Positions 16,951-24,964 of a DNA stretch of 64,000 nt are shown here, in pieces. The notes below the pieces were generated by a model, which did no database searches, was not told where the DNA came from, and was given only the letters and a program-made list of their open reading frames with translations. The translations under genes were made by a program, and so were the position numbers. Source of the DNA: an uncultured Bacteroidia bacterium. GTDB taxonomy: Bacteria > Bacteroidota > Bacteroidia > Bacteroidales > UBA932. The stretch spans positions 1-64,000 of the forward strand of contig CADANY010000017.1 in assembly GCA_902789395.1 (NCBI GenBank), read 5' to 3'. The stretch's first letter is position 1. The number at the start of each line of letters is the position of its first letter.

Positions 16951-18135
16951 ATGATTAAAGCTATCTCTTCTTCCATCAAGTATATCGGGGTCGATGACAT
17001 CGATCTCGATCTTTTTGAAAGCCAGTATATCGTTCCCGAGGGAATGTCGTACAATTCCTATGTGATTCTCGATGATAAAGTTGCCATCCTCGATACCGTC
17101 GACCGGCGGAAAGGGGATGACTGGCTCCGGAATCTGGATGATGCCCTGGGGGGCCGCCTGCCGGACTATTTGATTGTCCATCACATGGAACCGGACCATT
17201 CCGCCTTGATTCTTGCCGTGATGCAGAAATATCCGGGACTCCTCCTCGTGACATCCGCTAAGGCCTCGGCAATGCTCGGCCAGTTTTTCGATGCCGTTCC
17301 CTTTGAAGGCAGGATCCGGATTGTTAAGGAAGGGGAGGAACTCCCGCTCGGAACCCATTCGCTTCGTTTCCTGATGGCCCCGATGGTCCATTGGCCGGAA
17401 GTGATGGTCAGTTTCGAGCAGAAGGAGAGAGTTCTTTTCAGTGCCGATGCCTTCGGTAAGTTCGGTGCTCTTTCAAAGTGCGGCTATTTTGGAGAAGAGG
17501 ACGGTGACTGGGCTTGCGAGGCCCGTCGTTATTATTTCAATATCTGCGGAAAATATGGCCTTCCTGTCCAGATTCTTCTGAAAAAGGTCCTTCCGCTTGC
17601 TCCGGAAGTTATCGCTCCGTTGCATGGCCCTGTTCTCCGCGAAGAGCTTGGCTCCTATCTCGGTCTCTATCAGACTTGGAGTTCCTATGGCGTTGAGTCA
17701 GAGGGCGTTTTTATCGCTTATGCTTCTATTCACGGCGGCACGGCTGAGGTTGCGGAGAAACTGGCAGAGATCCTGAAAGCAAAAGGCTGCCCGAAGGTAG
17801 CCCTGTCCGATCTGACCCGGGACGATATGGCGGAAGCCGTCGAGGATGCGTTCCGGTACGGGAGGATGGTCGTTGCGGCCGCTTCCTATGACGCCGGGCT
17901 GTTTACGCCGGCTTGGAATTTCCTGCACGTGCTGCAGATGAAGGCTTATCAGCAGCGCAAGGTCGCCCTTGTTGAGAATGGTTCCTGGGCACCTTCCGCA
18001 GGAAAGGTGATGAAGGAGATGTTCGGGGCGATGAAGGATATTACGCTTGTCGAGCCCCTTGTGACGATCCGGAGCCGTATGAAGGAGAGCGATATCCCTT
18101 CGTTGGAAGCACTTGCCGAGGCTATTTTACAGTAA
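16951..18135 (+). CDS. fprA: FprA family A-type flavodiiron protein
   Basis: Flavodiiron proteins reduce O2 to water or NO to N2O and protect anaerobes. The N-terminal metallo-beta-lactamase-like domain has the diiron ligand set H78-x-E80-x-D82-H83 in HHMEPDHSAL. Later ligands follow in MVHWPEVM, FSADAFGKFG and APLHGPV. The C-terminal flavodoxin domain starts near residue 253 with FIAYASIHGGTAEVAEKL, the FMN phosphate loop. The length of 394 is standard. It is the last gene before a 160-bp palindromic repeat, which may terminate it. Together with rubrerythrin it suggests an O2-sensitive anaerobe. Confidence 0.95.
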   Translation: MIKAISSSIKYIGVDDIDLDLFESQYIVPEGMSYNSYVILDDKVAILDTVDRRKGDDWLRNLDDALGGRLPDYLIVHHMEPDHSALILAVMQKYPGLLLVTSAKASAMLGQFFDAVPFEGRIRIVKEGEELPLGTHSLRFLMAPMVHWPEVMVSFEQKERVLFSADAFGKFGALSKCGYFGEEDGDWACEARRYYFNICGKYGLPVQILLKKVLPLAPEVIAPLHGPVLREELGSYLGLYQTWSSYGVESEGVFIAYASIHGGTAEVAEKLAEILKAKGCPKVALSDLTRDDMAEAVEDAFRYGRMVVAAASYDAGLFTPAWNFLHVLQMKAYQQRKVALVENGSWAPSAGKVMKEMFGAMKDITLVEPLVTIRSRMKESDIPSLEALAEAILQ

Positions 18136-18142
18136 TCTAATT

Positions 18143-18302
18143 ATTTACCGAAGAGGGTTGCCCCTCTGAAACCCATGCCACCCTCGGCATTGTAAGAGGG
18201 AGGGGCCCCTTGCGGGGTCCCCGAGAATCTTTGATTCTTGGGGTGCTCTTTGGGAGGGGCCGCGAAGCGGCGGTTTCAGAGGGGCAACCCTCTTCGGTAA
18301 AT
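18143..18302. repeat. 160-bp palindromic repeat with 31-bp perfect arms
   Basis: A perfect inverted repeat of 31 bp (18143-18173 and 18272-18302) encloses nested hairpins. GGGGCCCC pairs with GGGGTCCCC, CCCCGAGAATC with GATTCTTGGGG, and GCCGC-GAA-GCGGC forms a short arm. It fills nearly the whole gap between the convergent fprA and kbl genes, ending 4 bases before the kbl stop. It could act as a bidirectional terminator. Its size, closed palindromic ends and internal arms are also typical of a non-autonomous MITE-like or REP-like element. No target-site duplication is obvious. Confidence 0.85.
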
Positions 18303-18306
18303 GGGA

Positions 18307-19494
18307 TTAGATGACTTTCAGTTCCTTGCCGACTTTGATGAAGGCTGCGATTGCCTTGTCCAGGTGCTCGCGGCGGTGGGCAGCGGAGAGCTGGACACGG
18401 ATGCGGGCCTGCCCTTTCGGAACAACAGGATAGTAGAATCCCGTAACGAAAATGCCTTCTTCAGCCATCTTGGCGGCGAAATCCTGGGATAGTTTAGCGT
18501 CATAAAGCATGACGGCGCAGATAGCGGACTGGGTCGGTTTGATGTCGAATCCGGCGGCCATCATTTTGTCGCGGAAATAATTGACATTCTCGACGAGGCG
18601 GTCGTGGAGTTCGTCGCTTTCCTTGAGCATCTTGAACATCTCGATACCGGCACCGACAATCATCGGAGGCAGGGAATTGGAGAAAAGGTAGGGACGGCTG
18701 CGCTGGCGAAGCATGTCAATGATCTCCTTCCGGCCGGTCGTGAAACCGCCAACGGCACCACCGAAGGCCTTTCCGAGGGTTCCTGTAAAGATATCGATGC
18801 GGCCGTAGCAGTCGAACTGTTCGGCAACGCCGTGGCCGGTCTTTCCGACAACACCTGCTGAGTGACTTTCGTCGACCATGACAAGGGCTTCGTATTTTTC
18901 TGCGAGGTCGCAGATCTTGTCCATCGGGGCAACGTTTCCATCCATCGAGAAGACACCGTCCGTAACGATGATGCGGAAACGGCAGGACTGGGCTTCCTGT
19001 AGTTTGGCTTCAAGATCGGCCATGTCCGCGTTGGCATAGCGGAATCGCTGGGCTTTGCAGAGACGGACGCCGTCGATGATCGAGGCATGGTTCAGGGAAT
19101 CTGAGATAATGGCGTCTTCTGCTGTCAGGAGCGGTTCGAAAACACCTCCGTTGGCATCGAAACAAGCCGCATAGAGAATGGTATCCTCCGTCTTGAAGTA
19201 GTCGGAAACGGCTTTTTCAAGTTCTTTGTGGAGATCCTGGGTCCCGCAGATAAAGCGCACCGAGGACATGCCGTATCCCCGGGCTTCCATAGCCTTTTCC
19301 GCCGCGGCGACAAGACGCGGAGAGTCGGCGAGTCCAAGGTAGTTGTTGGCACAGAAGTTCAGGGCCTTGCTTCCGTCCTCAAGCGTGATTTCAGCGCTCT
19401 GGGGAGACGCGATGTTGCGTTCATGCTTGTAGAGCCCGGCTTCGTCGATCGCCTTGAGCTCGTTTTGCAGGTATTGCTGGAATTTTCCGTACAT
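18307..19494 (-). CDS. kbl: Glycine C-acetyltransferase (2-amino-3-ketobutyrate CoA ligase)
   Basis: KBL cleaves 2-amino-3-oxobutanoate with CoA to glycine and acetyl-CoA using PLP, the second step of threonine catabolism. It is a 395-residue fold-type I alpha-oxoamine synthase. The PLP lysine is K242 in TGTLGKAFGG. Other landmarks are NNYLGLADSP, the DANGGVF segment, SLNHASIIDG and VDESHSAGVVG. The ATG at 19494 gives the standard N-terminus (MYGKFQQYL); the open frame runs far upstream across tdh only by chance. It is divergent from tdh, which makes its substrate. Confidence 0.95.
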   Translation of the reverse strand: MYGKFQQYLQNELKAIDEAGLYKHERNIASPQSAEITLEDGSKALNFCANNYLGLADSPRLVAAAEKAMEARGYGMSSVRFICGTQDLHKELEKAVSDYFKTEDTILYAACFDANGGVFEPLLTAEDAIISDSLNHASIIDGVRLCKAQRFRYANADMADLEAKLQEAQSCRFRIIVTDGVFSMDGNVAPMDKICDLAEKYEALVMVDESHSAGVVGKTGHGVAEQFDCYGRIDIFTGTLGKAFGGAVGGFTTGRKEIIDMLRQRSRPYLFSNSLPPMIVGAGIEMFKMLKESDELHDRLVENVNYFRDKMMAAGFDIKPTQSAICAVMLYDAKLSQDFAAKMAEEGIFVTGFYYPVVPKGQARIRVQLSAAHRREHLDKAIAAFIKVGKELKVI

Positions 19495-19524
19495 GGTGTA
19501 ATGCAGTTGATTAGTTTTATGTCC

Positions 19525-19532
19525 CAAATTTA
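19525..19532 (-). promoter_or_regulatory. -7 box for kbl
   Basis: TAAATTTG on the minus strand, 30 nt before the kbl ATG. Confidence 0.6.
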
Positions 19533-19575
19533 CCCAAAAAAATAAACAAACGGATAGTATTTCCTTAAAATGTGT

Positions 19576-19583
19576 TAAATTTG
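19576..19583 (+). promoter_or_regulatory. -7 box for tdh
   Basis: TAAATTTG, 25 nt before the tdh ATG. It lies 43 bp from the divergent kbl box, so one regulator could control both. Confidence 0.65.
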
Positions 19584-19608
19584 TGCCGCAAATTGAAATA
19601 ACACTGAA

Positions 19609-20568
19609 ATGAAGAATGTTCTTGTCATCGGTTCGACCGGGCAGATCGGCTCCGAACTGACTATGAAACTCCGTCGCGAGATCCCTGAAGGAAATATAGT
19701 TGCCGGTTATATACCGGGTGCTGAACCGAAAGGTGTTCTTTTGGAAAGCGGCCCTTCCGAAATCGCCGATGTCCGTGACGGTCAGCAGCTGTCTTCGATA
19801 GTCGATCGCTATAAGATCGATACGATTTATAATCTTGCAGCCCTTCTTTCTGCTGTTGCAGAAAAGAAGCCGCTCCTTGCCTGGGATATCCAGATGAACG
19901 GCCTGCTCAATATACTTGAGGTCGCCCGCGAGAAAGGTTGTGCCGTCTTTACTCCGAGTTCCATCGGCTCTTTCGGACCCGAAACCCCTAAGGTCAATAC
20001 GCCCCAGGATACGATCCAGCGTCCCCGCTCGATGTACGGTGTCACCAAGGTCGCTACAGAACTGCTCAGCGATTACTATTATCATAAATATGGTGTCGAT
20101 ACCCGTTCCGTACGTTTTCCCGGACTGATTTCCAATGTGACCCTGCCCGGTGGCGGAACAACGGACTATGCCGTCGAGATCTATTATGCCGCAGTGAAAG
20201 GGGAGGAGTTCGTCTGTCCGATAGCGGCCGGAACCTTTATGGATATGATGTATATGCCGGATGCCCTGAAGGCCGCTGTCGAGATCATGCATGCGGACCC
20301 CTCACGCCTGATCCACCGGAATTCTTTCAATGTGGCTTCCATGAGTTTCGATCCGGAGATCCTTGCCGCAAAGATCCGTTCCCGTATCCCGGAATTCCGG
20401 ATGCGTTACGAAGTGGATCCGATGCGGGAAGAGATCGCCCAGTCGTGGCCGGACAAGCTGGATGACTCCTGCGCACGGGCCGAGTGGGATTGGGCTCCGT
20501 CCTATGATCTTGATTCGATGACCGACGACATGATCGTTTCGCTCCGGAAAAAGTTTGGAATAGAGTAA
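19609..20568 (+). CDS. tdh: L-threonine 3-dehydrogenase, SDR (epimerase-like) type
   Basis: The enzyme oxidises L-threonine with NAD+ to 2-amino-3-oxobutanoate. It belongs to the extended SDR/UDP-galactose-epimerase-like class rather than the zinc alcohol dehydrogenase class. The NAD-binding motif is GSTGQIG (residues 8-14). The catalytic Y143-x3-K147 is in SMYGVTK, with the serine in FTPSSIGSFG. The substrate-loop segment RFPGLISNVTLPGGGTTDYA is characteristic of this dehydrogenase family and separates it from sugar epimerases. The length is 319 residues. It is divergent from kbl, and the two form the complete threonine-to-glycine route. Confidence 0.93.
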   Translation: MKNVLVIGSTGQIGSELTMKLRREIPEGNIVAGYIPGAEPKGVLLESGPSEIADVRDGQQLSSIVDRYKIDTIYNLAALLSAVAEKKPLLAWDIQMNGLLNILEVAREKGCAVFTPSSIGSFGPETPKVNTPQDTIQRPRSMYGVTKVATELLSDYYYHKYGVDTRSVRFPGLISNVTLPGGGTTDYAVEIYYAAVKGEEFVCPIAAGTFMDMMYMPDALKAAVEIMHADPSRLIHRNSFNVASMSFDPEILAAKIRSRIPEFRMRYEVDPMREEIAQSWPDKLDDSCARAEWDWAPSYDLDSMTDDMIVSLRKKFGIE

Positions 20569-20800
20569 TCCTTATTTGGTTTCAATTTGAAAGCGTTTTT
20601 ATTATAATTGCTTTCATTTTGAAATTAATCCTTCTATTATACAAAACACAGGGTGCCTAATATGGCATCCTGTGTTTTGTAATGGGCCCAATGAAAAATG
20701 CTTGATTAAGAGGAGTTTCCGGAATGCTTATTTATAATCAATTGATTGTCAGTATGTTGTCTAAAAATTAAAAAATTTTCAAAAAAATCTTTTGAAAAAA
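20569..20800. other. Intergenic AT-rich region with two hairpins downstream of tdh
   Basis: A 15-nt inverted repeat with two mismatches (20580-20594 and 20610-20624) begins 12 bases after the tdh stop. A second hairpin with 17-nt arms (20641-20657 and 20664-20680) contains ACACAGG/CCTGTGT and has A/T-rich flanks. Either could end tdh transcription, though neither has a clean T-run after it. The rest (20681-20800) is AT-rich and shows no ORF I would support. Confidence 0.55.
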
Positions 20801-20831
20801 TTTGCAAAACAAAAAAAATGTTGTACCTTTG
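20801..20831 (+). promoter_or_regulatory. Full -33/-7 promoter upstream of a putative small RNA
   Basis: TTTG (20801-20804) and TACCTTTG (20824-20831) are separated by 19 bp, the consensus arrangement of Bacteroidota primary-sigma promoters. A-tracts surround the -33 element. Confidence 0.7.
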
Positions 20832-20835
20832 TATT

Positions 20836-20956
20836 CGGATTGAGGAAGCAGAGTTCTTCTGTCGGAATCAGTCTATTGGTTATTAGTTTTAGTGTTATTA
20901 ATTATGTGGTTAGTATGAGTGGTCCGCGCGGGAGCGTCGACGACTCATTTTTTTTT
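20836..20956 (+). ncRNA. Putative ~120-nt small RNA between tdh and maf
   Basis: A promoter with both -33 and -7 elements ends at 20831. An intrinsic terminator ends at 20956. The roughly 120 nt between them contain no convincing ORF: the internal ATGs give a 4-codon peptide or a frame that reads through the terminator. Transcription would start near 20836. The unit points at the 3' end of the convergent maf gene but ends 9 bp before it. No known family was recognised. Its length and freestanding arrangement resemble a trans-acting sRNA or a 6S-like RNA, but no signature decides between them. Confidence 0.5.
20916..20956 (+). terminator. Intrinsic terminator of the putative small RNA
   Basis: TGAGTgGTC (20916-20924) pairs with GACgACTCA (20939-20947), nine positions with one mismatch. 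Nine T follow (20948-20956). In the other direction there is no T-run, so it serves the plus strand. Confidence 0.7.
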
Positions 20957-20964
20957 GTCTTCTG

Positions 20965-21561
20965 CTACAGGAAACGAAGAAGGGCATCGTAAACCCGATG
21001 GACGGGAAAACCAACGACATTGAAATAGGATCCGTCCAGCCTGGTAATCCCGATATAGCCGATCCATTCCTGGATTCCGTACGCTCCGGCCTTGTCGAAT
21101 GGTTGGAAATGGTCAATATAATAGTTGATTTCTGTATCTGAGAGTTCTTTGAACCAGACGTAGGTCGTATCGGAAAAGGTCTCCATCCGGTTTATGTCCC
21201 GTAAGGTTACAGCGGTGATGACTTTATGTTCGCGGCCGGAGAGGTCACGCAGCATCCGGAATGCATCCGAGCGGTCCCGGGGTTTTCCGAGGATCTCGCC
21301 GTGACCGTTTCCGTCGCCGGGCAGGATGACCATCGTATCGGCGGTAATCAGGATCTCGTCGGGGAAGAGCGGGCGGTGGAAGCCGAGGGATTTCCCTTCG
21401 GACATCAGTCCAGGCACCTCGGAGTAATTGGTATCAGGACTAAAGCTCTCCTTGAAATTATTGTCTGTATCTATTTCGAAATCAATATTTAAACCGGAAA
21501 GCAACTCGCGCCTTCTCGGGGAGTTGCTTCCAAGGATAATCCGTTTTCCTTTGAGGTCCAT
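20965..21561 (-). CDS. maf: Maf-like nucleoside triphosphate pyrophosphatase
   Basis: Maf proteins hydrolyse dTTP/UTP or modified nucleotides to the monophosphate and pyrophosphate. The N-terminal signature is IILGSNSPRRRELLSGL, the Maf phosphate-binding SxSPRR motif. ITADTMV contains the catalytic Asp region, LGKPRDRSDAFRML the family's KP motif, and DKAGAYGIQ the C-terminal signature. The protein has 198 residues, usual for the family. It is the last gene of a DUF3467-kdsC-maf run on the minus strand, starting 1 base after the kdsC stop. The Q in AYGIQ is as in the YhdE (dTTP/UTP) subgroup; this assignment is tentative. Confidence 0.93.
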   Translation of the reverse strand: MDLKGKRIILGSNSPRRRELLSGLNIDFEIDTDNNFKESFSPDTNYSEVPGLMSEGKSLGFHRPLFPDEILITADTMVILPGDGNGHGEILGKPRDRSDAFRMLRDLSGREHKVITAVTLRDINRMETFSDTTYVWFKELSDTEINYYIDHFQPFDKAGAYGIQEWIGYIGITRLDGSYFNVVGFPVHRVYDALLRFL

Positions 21562-21562
21562 C

Positions 21563-22087
21563 TCAAAATCTTTTCTTGTATTCTCCGACGCTGAAATTCC
21601 AGCGCCCCTGTGCTTTCATGACCTTCTCGAAACCGTCCCGGATACAGCCTTTTCCGCCCGGGCGGGGAGAGATGTAATCGCTCTCGGCCAGGACTTCCTC
21701 GGCCGCATCGCACGGGCAGGCTCCGATTCCGGCCGCCCGGATCACGTCGAGATCCGGCAGGTCGTCCCCGAAATACATGACTTCATCCGGTGAGAGCCCG
21801 AACCGCCGGCAGAAATCCTGGAAGTCGACGATCTTGTCCCGGGAACCGAGGTAGACGTTCTCCGCAGGGATGCCGGAGGTCTGGAAACGGGCCCGGATGC
21901 TTCCGGAGCGCCCGCCGGTAATGACTGCAACAGGGTAGCCGTTCATGATAGCCATCCGGATGGCGAAGCCGTCCTTGGCATCGAACGTGCGGAAGAGTTC
22001 CCCTTCGAGGTCACAAAGGATACCGCCGTCGGTCATGACGCCGTCGACGTCAAAGGCAAAAGCCTTTATTTTTTTGAAATCGACCAT
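21563..22087 (-). CDS. kdsC: 3-deoxy-D-manno-octulosonate 8-phosphate phosphatase, KdsC type
   Basis: KdsC is the HAD phosphatase that releases Kdo from Kdo-8-phosphate for the LPS inner core. The HAD nucleophile pair is D13 and D15 in FAFDVDGVMTDG. The second and third motifs are AVITGGRSG and the lysine/Asp set in YLGSRDK and MYFGDDLPDL. The 174 residues with no cap domain match the KdsC subclass. It sits between a DUF3467 gene (stop immediately before its ATG) and maf. Together with lpxB it shows that lipid A-Kdo synthesis is partly encoded here. Confidence 0.93.
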   Translation of the reverse strand: MVDFKKIKAFAFDVDGVMTDGGILCDLEGELFRTFDAKDGFAIRMAIMNGYPVAVITGGRSGSIRARFQTSGIPAENVYLGSRDKIVDFQDFCRRFGLSPDEVMYFGDDLPDLDVIRAAGIGACPCDAAEEVLAESDYISPRPGGKGCIRDGFEKVMKAQGRWNFSVGEYKKRF

Positions 22088-22432
22088 CTACGACTTGCTG
22101 CCGCCTCCGATCGGGCCGAAATCCGCCAGATTGAACGTGCCGCCGGCATTCTTGGGGCCGTTCCCGACGAGGTCGATCTGGCCGAATTGGGCTTCATACC
22201 TGCTGATATTGTCGAGCAGGGCGTTTAACAGGCGTTTGGCATGTTCCGGGGTCATGATGATCCGATTGCCGATTTCCGGCTTCGGAATTCCGGGAAGCGT
22301 CGTCGCAAAATCGATGACGAACTCGCTGTGGGAATGGGAGATAATCGCCAGGTTCGAGTAAGAACCCTTGGCTATTTCAGGCTTCAGCTCGAGGCTGATT
22401 TGGTTCTGGGGTTGGTTCTGTTTGTTGTCCAT
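22088..22432 (-). CDS. DUF3467 domain protein
   Basis: This 114-residue cytoplasmic protein resembles the DUF3467 family, found widely in Bacteroidota and of unknown function. Typical features are the SNLAIISHSHSEFVIDFATTLPG strand region and the MTPEHAKRLLNALLDNISRYE helix. A Gly-rich tail ends the protein. It is the first gene of the DUF3467-kdsC-maf unit. The -7 box ends only 4 nt upstream of the ATG, so the transcript is probably leaderless. No catalytic residue is evident; the fold resembles a small binding or scaffold domain. Confidence 0.82.
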   Translation of the reverse strand: MDNKQNQPQNQISLELKPEIAKGSYSNLAIISHSHSEFVIDFATTLPGIPKPEIGNRIIMTPEHAKRLLNALLDNISRYEAQFGQIDLVGNGPKNAGGTFNLADFGPIGGGSKS

Positions 22433-22436
22433 GTCG

Positions 22437-22444
22437 CAAAGTTA
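22437..22444 (-). promoter_or_regulatory. -7 box 4 nt before the DUF3467 ATG (leaderless candidate)
   Basis: TAACTTTG on the minus strand, 4 nt from the start codon at 22432. Confidence 0.55.
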
Positions 22445-22476
22445 ATAAAATGTTTGCATAATTCGGGAAATCCCTT

Positions 22477-22484
22477 TAAATTTG
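22477..22484 (+). promoter_or_regulatory. -7 box for the exported sugar-oxidation module
   Basis: TAAATTTG, 68 nt upstream of the oxidoreductase ATG at 22553. It leaves a leader of about 60 nt with no evident structure. Confidence 0.55.
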
Positions 22485-22552
22485 TTGATAACAAAATAAG
22501 ATAACAATTATTAATCTTACCATAAACAATAACCACTCTAAAATCCAGTATT

Positions 22553-24049
22553 ATGGCTAAAGAATTTAGCAGAAGAGACTTCTTGCGCAGCGGTACGGCT
22601 GCTGCGATCGGCATGGCCGCAGCTCCGGCTATGGTGTTGAATGCAGCCCCTGCAAAAAAAGACAAGAAGAAAAAACCGGTCTACCCCAAGACTGAAAAGC
22701 TCAAAATCCTCGGTGTCGGTGTCGGAGGCCGCGGTTTTGCCGACCTGAAGGCCCTCGAAAGCGAGGACATTATCGGTCTTTGTGATGTCGACTGGAAGTA
22801 CGCACAGCGTGTCTTCGATCATTTCCCCAATGCGAAGAAATACAACGACTACCGGAAGATGTATGCCGAATTGCTGCCGGAAGCGGACGCTGTCGTTATC
22901 GGCACGGCTGACCATACGCATGCGATTATCGCTGCGGAGGCTATTATGGCCGGAAAACATGTCTACTGCGAGAAGCCGCTGACCCGTACGGTCTACGAGT
23001 CCCGTCTCCTGACCCAGCTGGCGAAGAAATACAACGTTGTAACCCAGATGGGCAACCAGGGATCCTCCGGCGAAGGAGTTGCAAAAGTCTGCGAATGGAT
23101 CTGGAATGGTGAGATCGGCGAGATTACGAAAGTCGAGACCTTTACGGACCGTCCGATCTGGCCCCAGGGCCTTTCTACGCCCGAGCAGGTAGATGAAATC
23201 CCTTCGACCCTGAACTGGGATGCCTTTATCGGACCTGCCCCGAAACGTCCGTACAACAAGATCTATCATCCATGGAACTTCCGCGGCTGGTGGGATTTCG
23301 GTACCGGTGCCCTCGGTGACATGGCCTGCCATATCCTGCACCCGGTCTTTACGGCGCTGAACCTGAAGTACCCGATCAAAGTACAGGGCTCCTCGACGCT
23401 GCTGCTCAATGACTGCGCCCCGAATGCGGAATATATTAAATATACTTTCCCCGCCCGTGACAATATGCCGAAGGTCGCGATGCCTGAGGTTGATGTCTAC
23501 TGGTATGACGGCGGCATTATGCCGGAGCGTCCTGAAATCCTGAAAGCCGGCAAGAACCTGAATGATTCCGGCGGTGCCTGTATTTTCTATGGCACGAAGG
23601 ATATCCTGGTCTGCGGCTGCTATGGACGTAATCCGTACCTCGTATCCGGACGAGTCCCTGATGCTCCGAAGGTGGTCCGTCGCGTTACCCTTTCCCACCA
23701 GATGGACTGGGTCCGCGCCTGCAAGGAAGATCCCGAGAACCGCGTCATGCCGGCTTCCGAGTTCGCCAAGGCCGGTCCTTTCAATGAGATGGTTGCCATG
23801 GGTGTCGTCGCAGTCCGTCTGCAGGGCCTGAACCAGATCCTTGAATGGGATGGGGAGAAGATGGAATTCACCAATATTCCTGCCGATGCCCAAATCAAGA
23901 TCTGTAAGAAAGACGGTTTCCAGATTACTGACGGTCACCCGACCTTTGACAAGGAATGGACGGATCCGGTCAACGCACGCGAGTTTGCCGCGAAACTGAT
24001 CAAGCCTGTATACGAGAACGGCTATGTCCTTCCGGAACTTCCCGAATAA
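22553..24049 (+). CDS. Tat-exported Gfo/Idh/MocA family oxidoreductase
   Basis: This 498-residue NAD(P)-dependent sugar oxidoreductase-like protein begins with a twin-arginine signal (S-R-R-D-F-L-R, residues 6-12, then a mildly hydrophobic Ala-rich stretch). It is likely folded with its cofactor and exported by Tat; tatA and tatC lie 5 kb downstream. The Rossmann motif is GVGVGGRG (54-61), and the EKPL motif (140-143) carries the family's lysine. A later segment, NFRGWWDFGTGALGDMACH, supplies the probable catalytic His region. It heads a three-gene unit with a DUF1080 lipoprotein and an isomerase-like lipoprotein. Family context suggests oxidation of a glycoside at C3. Confidence 0.9.
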   Translation: MAKEFSRRDFLRSGTAAAIGMAAAPAMVLNAAPAKKDKKKKPVYPKTEKLKILGVGVGGRGFADLKALESEDIIGLCDVDWKYAQRVFDHFPNAKKYNDYRKMYAELLPEADAVVIGTADHTHAIIAAEAIMAGKHVYCEKPLTRTVYESRLLTQLAKKYNVVTQMGNQGSSGEGVAKVCEWIWNGEIGEITKVETFTDRPIWPQGLSTPEQVDEIPSTLNWDAFIGPAPKRPYNKIYHPWNFRGWWDFGTGALGDMACHILHPVFTALNLKYPIKVQGSSTLLLNDCAPNAEYIKYTFPARDNMPKVAMPEVDVYWYDGGIMPERPEILKAGKNLNDSGGACIFYGTKDILVCGCYGRNPYLVSGRVPDAPKVVRRVTLSHQMDWVRACKEDPENRVMPASEFAKAGPFNEMVAMGVVAVRLQGLNQILEWDGEKMEFTNIPADAQIKICKKDGFQITDGHPTFDKEWTDPVNAREFAAKLIKPVYENGYVLPELPE

Positions 24050-24067
24050 CCTTTAATTATCTCTAAT

Positions 24068-24964
24068 ATGAACAGAATTGTTTTGATTAGTGCATGTGCA
24101 GCGGCCGCAGCCTTTGTTTGCTCCTGCGGCGGCAACAACAAGAAAGCCGAGGTCGGTCCTGTCACCTTCCTCAGCGAAGAAACGACGACAGTCCATGTCG
24201 CCAATCCGGACGCTCCTGAGTATGATGTGATTACCAAACCTCAGGTCGATCTGGCCAGCCTTCCTGTCGACAAGGACGGCTATTACATCCTCTTTGACGG
24301 TACCCGTCTCGACGGGTGGCGCGGTTATGGAAAGGATGCAGTCCCTTCGAAATGGTCTATCGAGGACGGCTGCCTGAAGTTCTCGGGCACCGGTTCCGGT
24401 GAGGGACAGACTCTCGAAGGCGGCGATATCATCTTCGCCCACAAGTTCAAGAATTTCAAGCTTGAATTCGAATGGAAGGTCTCCAAGGGTGGCAATTCCG
24501 GTGTCTTCTATCTTGCCCAGGAAGTCCAGTCTGAGAAGGACGGAAACAAGAAGTATGAGCATATCTACCTCTCTGCTCCTGAGTATCAGGTTCTTGACAA
24601 CGCGAATCATCCGGATGCCCTTCTCGGAGTCGACGGCAACCGCCAGAGCGCTTCCCTGTATGATATGATTCCTGCCAAGCCGCAGAACCAGAATCCCTTC
24701 GAGAACTGGAACAAGGGCGGCATCATGGTCTATAAGGGTACGGTTGTCCACTCCCAGAATGATGTCAATGTCGTTGAGTACCACCTCTGGACTCCTGAAT
24801 GGACTGAAATGCTCCAGAACAGCAAGTTCAGCCAGGAAAAATGGCCCATCGCGTTCGACCTGCTGAATAATTGCGGCGGTCCGGATCATGAGGGTTACAT
24901 CGGTTTCCAGGATCATGGCGATGACGTATGGTTCAGAAATATCCGGATTAAAGTACTTGACTGA
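24068..24964 (+). CDS. DUF1080 (3-keto-disaccharide hydrolase type) lipoprotein
   Basis: This 298-residue lipoprotein has its lipobox at C20 (VCSC) followed by GGN, suggesting outer-membrane or surface placement. The DUF1080 beta-sandwich (laminin-G/concanavalin-like) spans about residues 70-298. It carries the typical ILFDGTRLDGW start, FEWKVSKGGNSGVFY core and a final QDHGDDVWFRNIRI strand. Members of this family have been shown to cleave 3-ketoglycosides, and structures show a glycan-binding face. The gene begins 18 bases after the oxidoreductase, and the next gene overlaps its stop by 1 base. It is probably the hydrolase/lyase partner of the oxidoreductase. Confidence 0.88.
   Translation: MNRIVLISACAAAAAFVCSCGGNNKKAEVGPVTFLSEETTTVHVANPDAPEYDVITKPQVDLASLPVDKDGYYILFDGTRLDGWRGYGKDAVPSKWSIEDGCLKFSGTGSGEGQTLEGGDIIFAHKFKNFKLEFEWKVSKGGNSGVFYLAQEVQSEKDGNKKYEHIYLSAPEYQVLDNANHPDALLGVDGNRQSASLYDMIPAKPQNQNPFENWNKGGIMVYKGTVVHSQNDVNVVEYHLWTPEWTEMLQNSKFSQEKWPIAFDLLNNCGGPDHEGYIGFQDHGDDVWFRNIRIKVLD

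Noticed and set aside
16039..17391. 450-codon minus-strand frame opposite the coiled-coil lipoprotein and fprA
   Set aside because: It spans two real genes in antisense and has no domain content beyond low-complexity Ile/Asp/Gly runs.
18307..20292. 661-codon reading of kbl with a long N-terminal extension
   Set aside because: The extension is tdh in antisense; the ATG at 19494 gives the family's normal N-terminus and length, with a -7 box 30 nt upstream.
20792..20992. 66-codon plus-strand ORF between tdh and maf
   Set aside because: Its start lies upstream of the -33/-7 promoter and the frame reads through the intrinsic terminator; the region is better explained as a small RNA.
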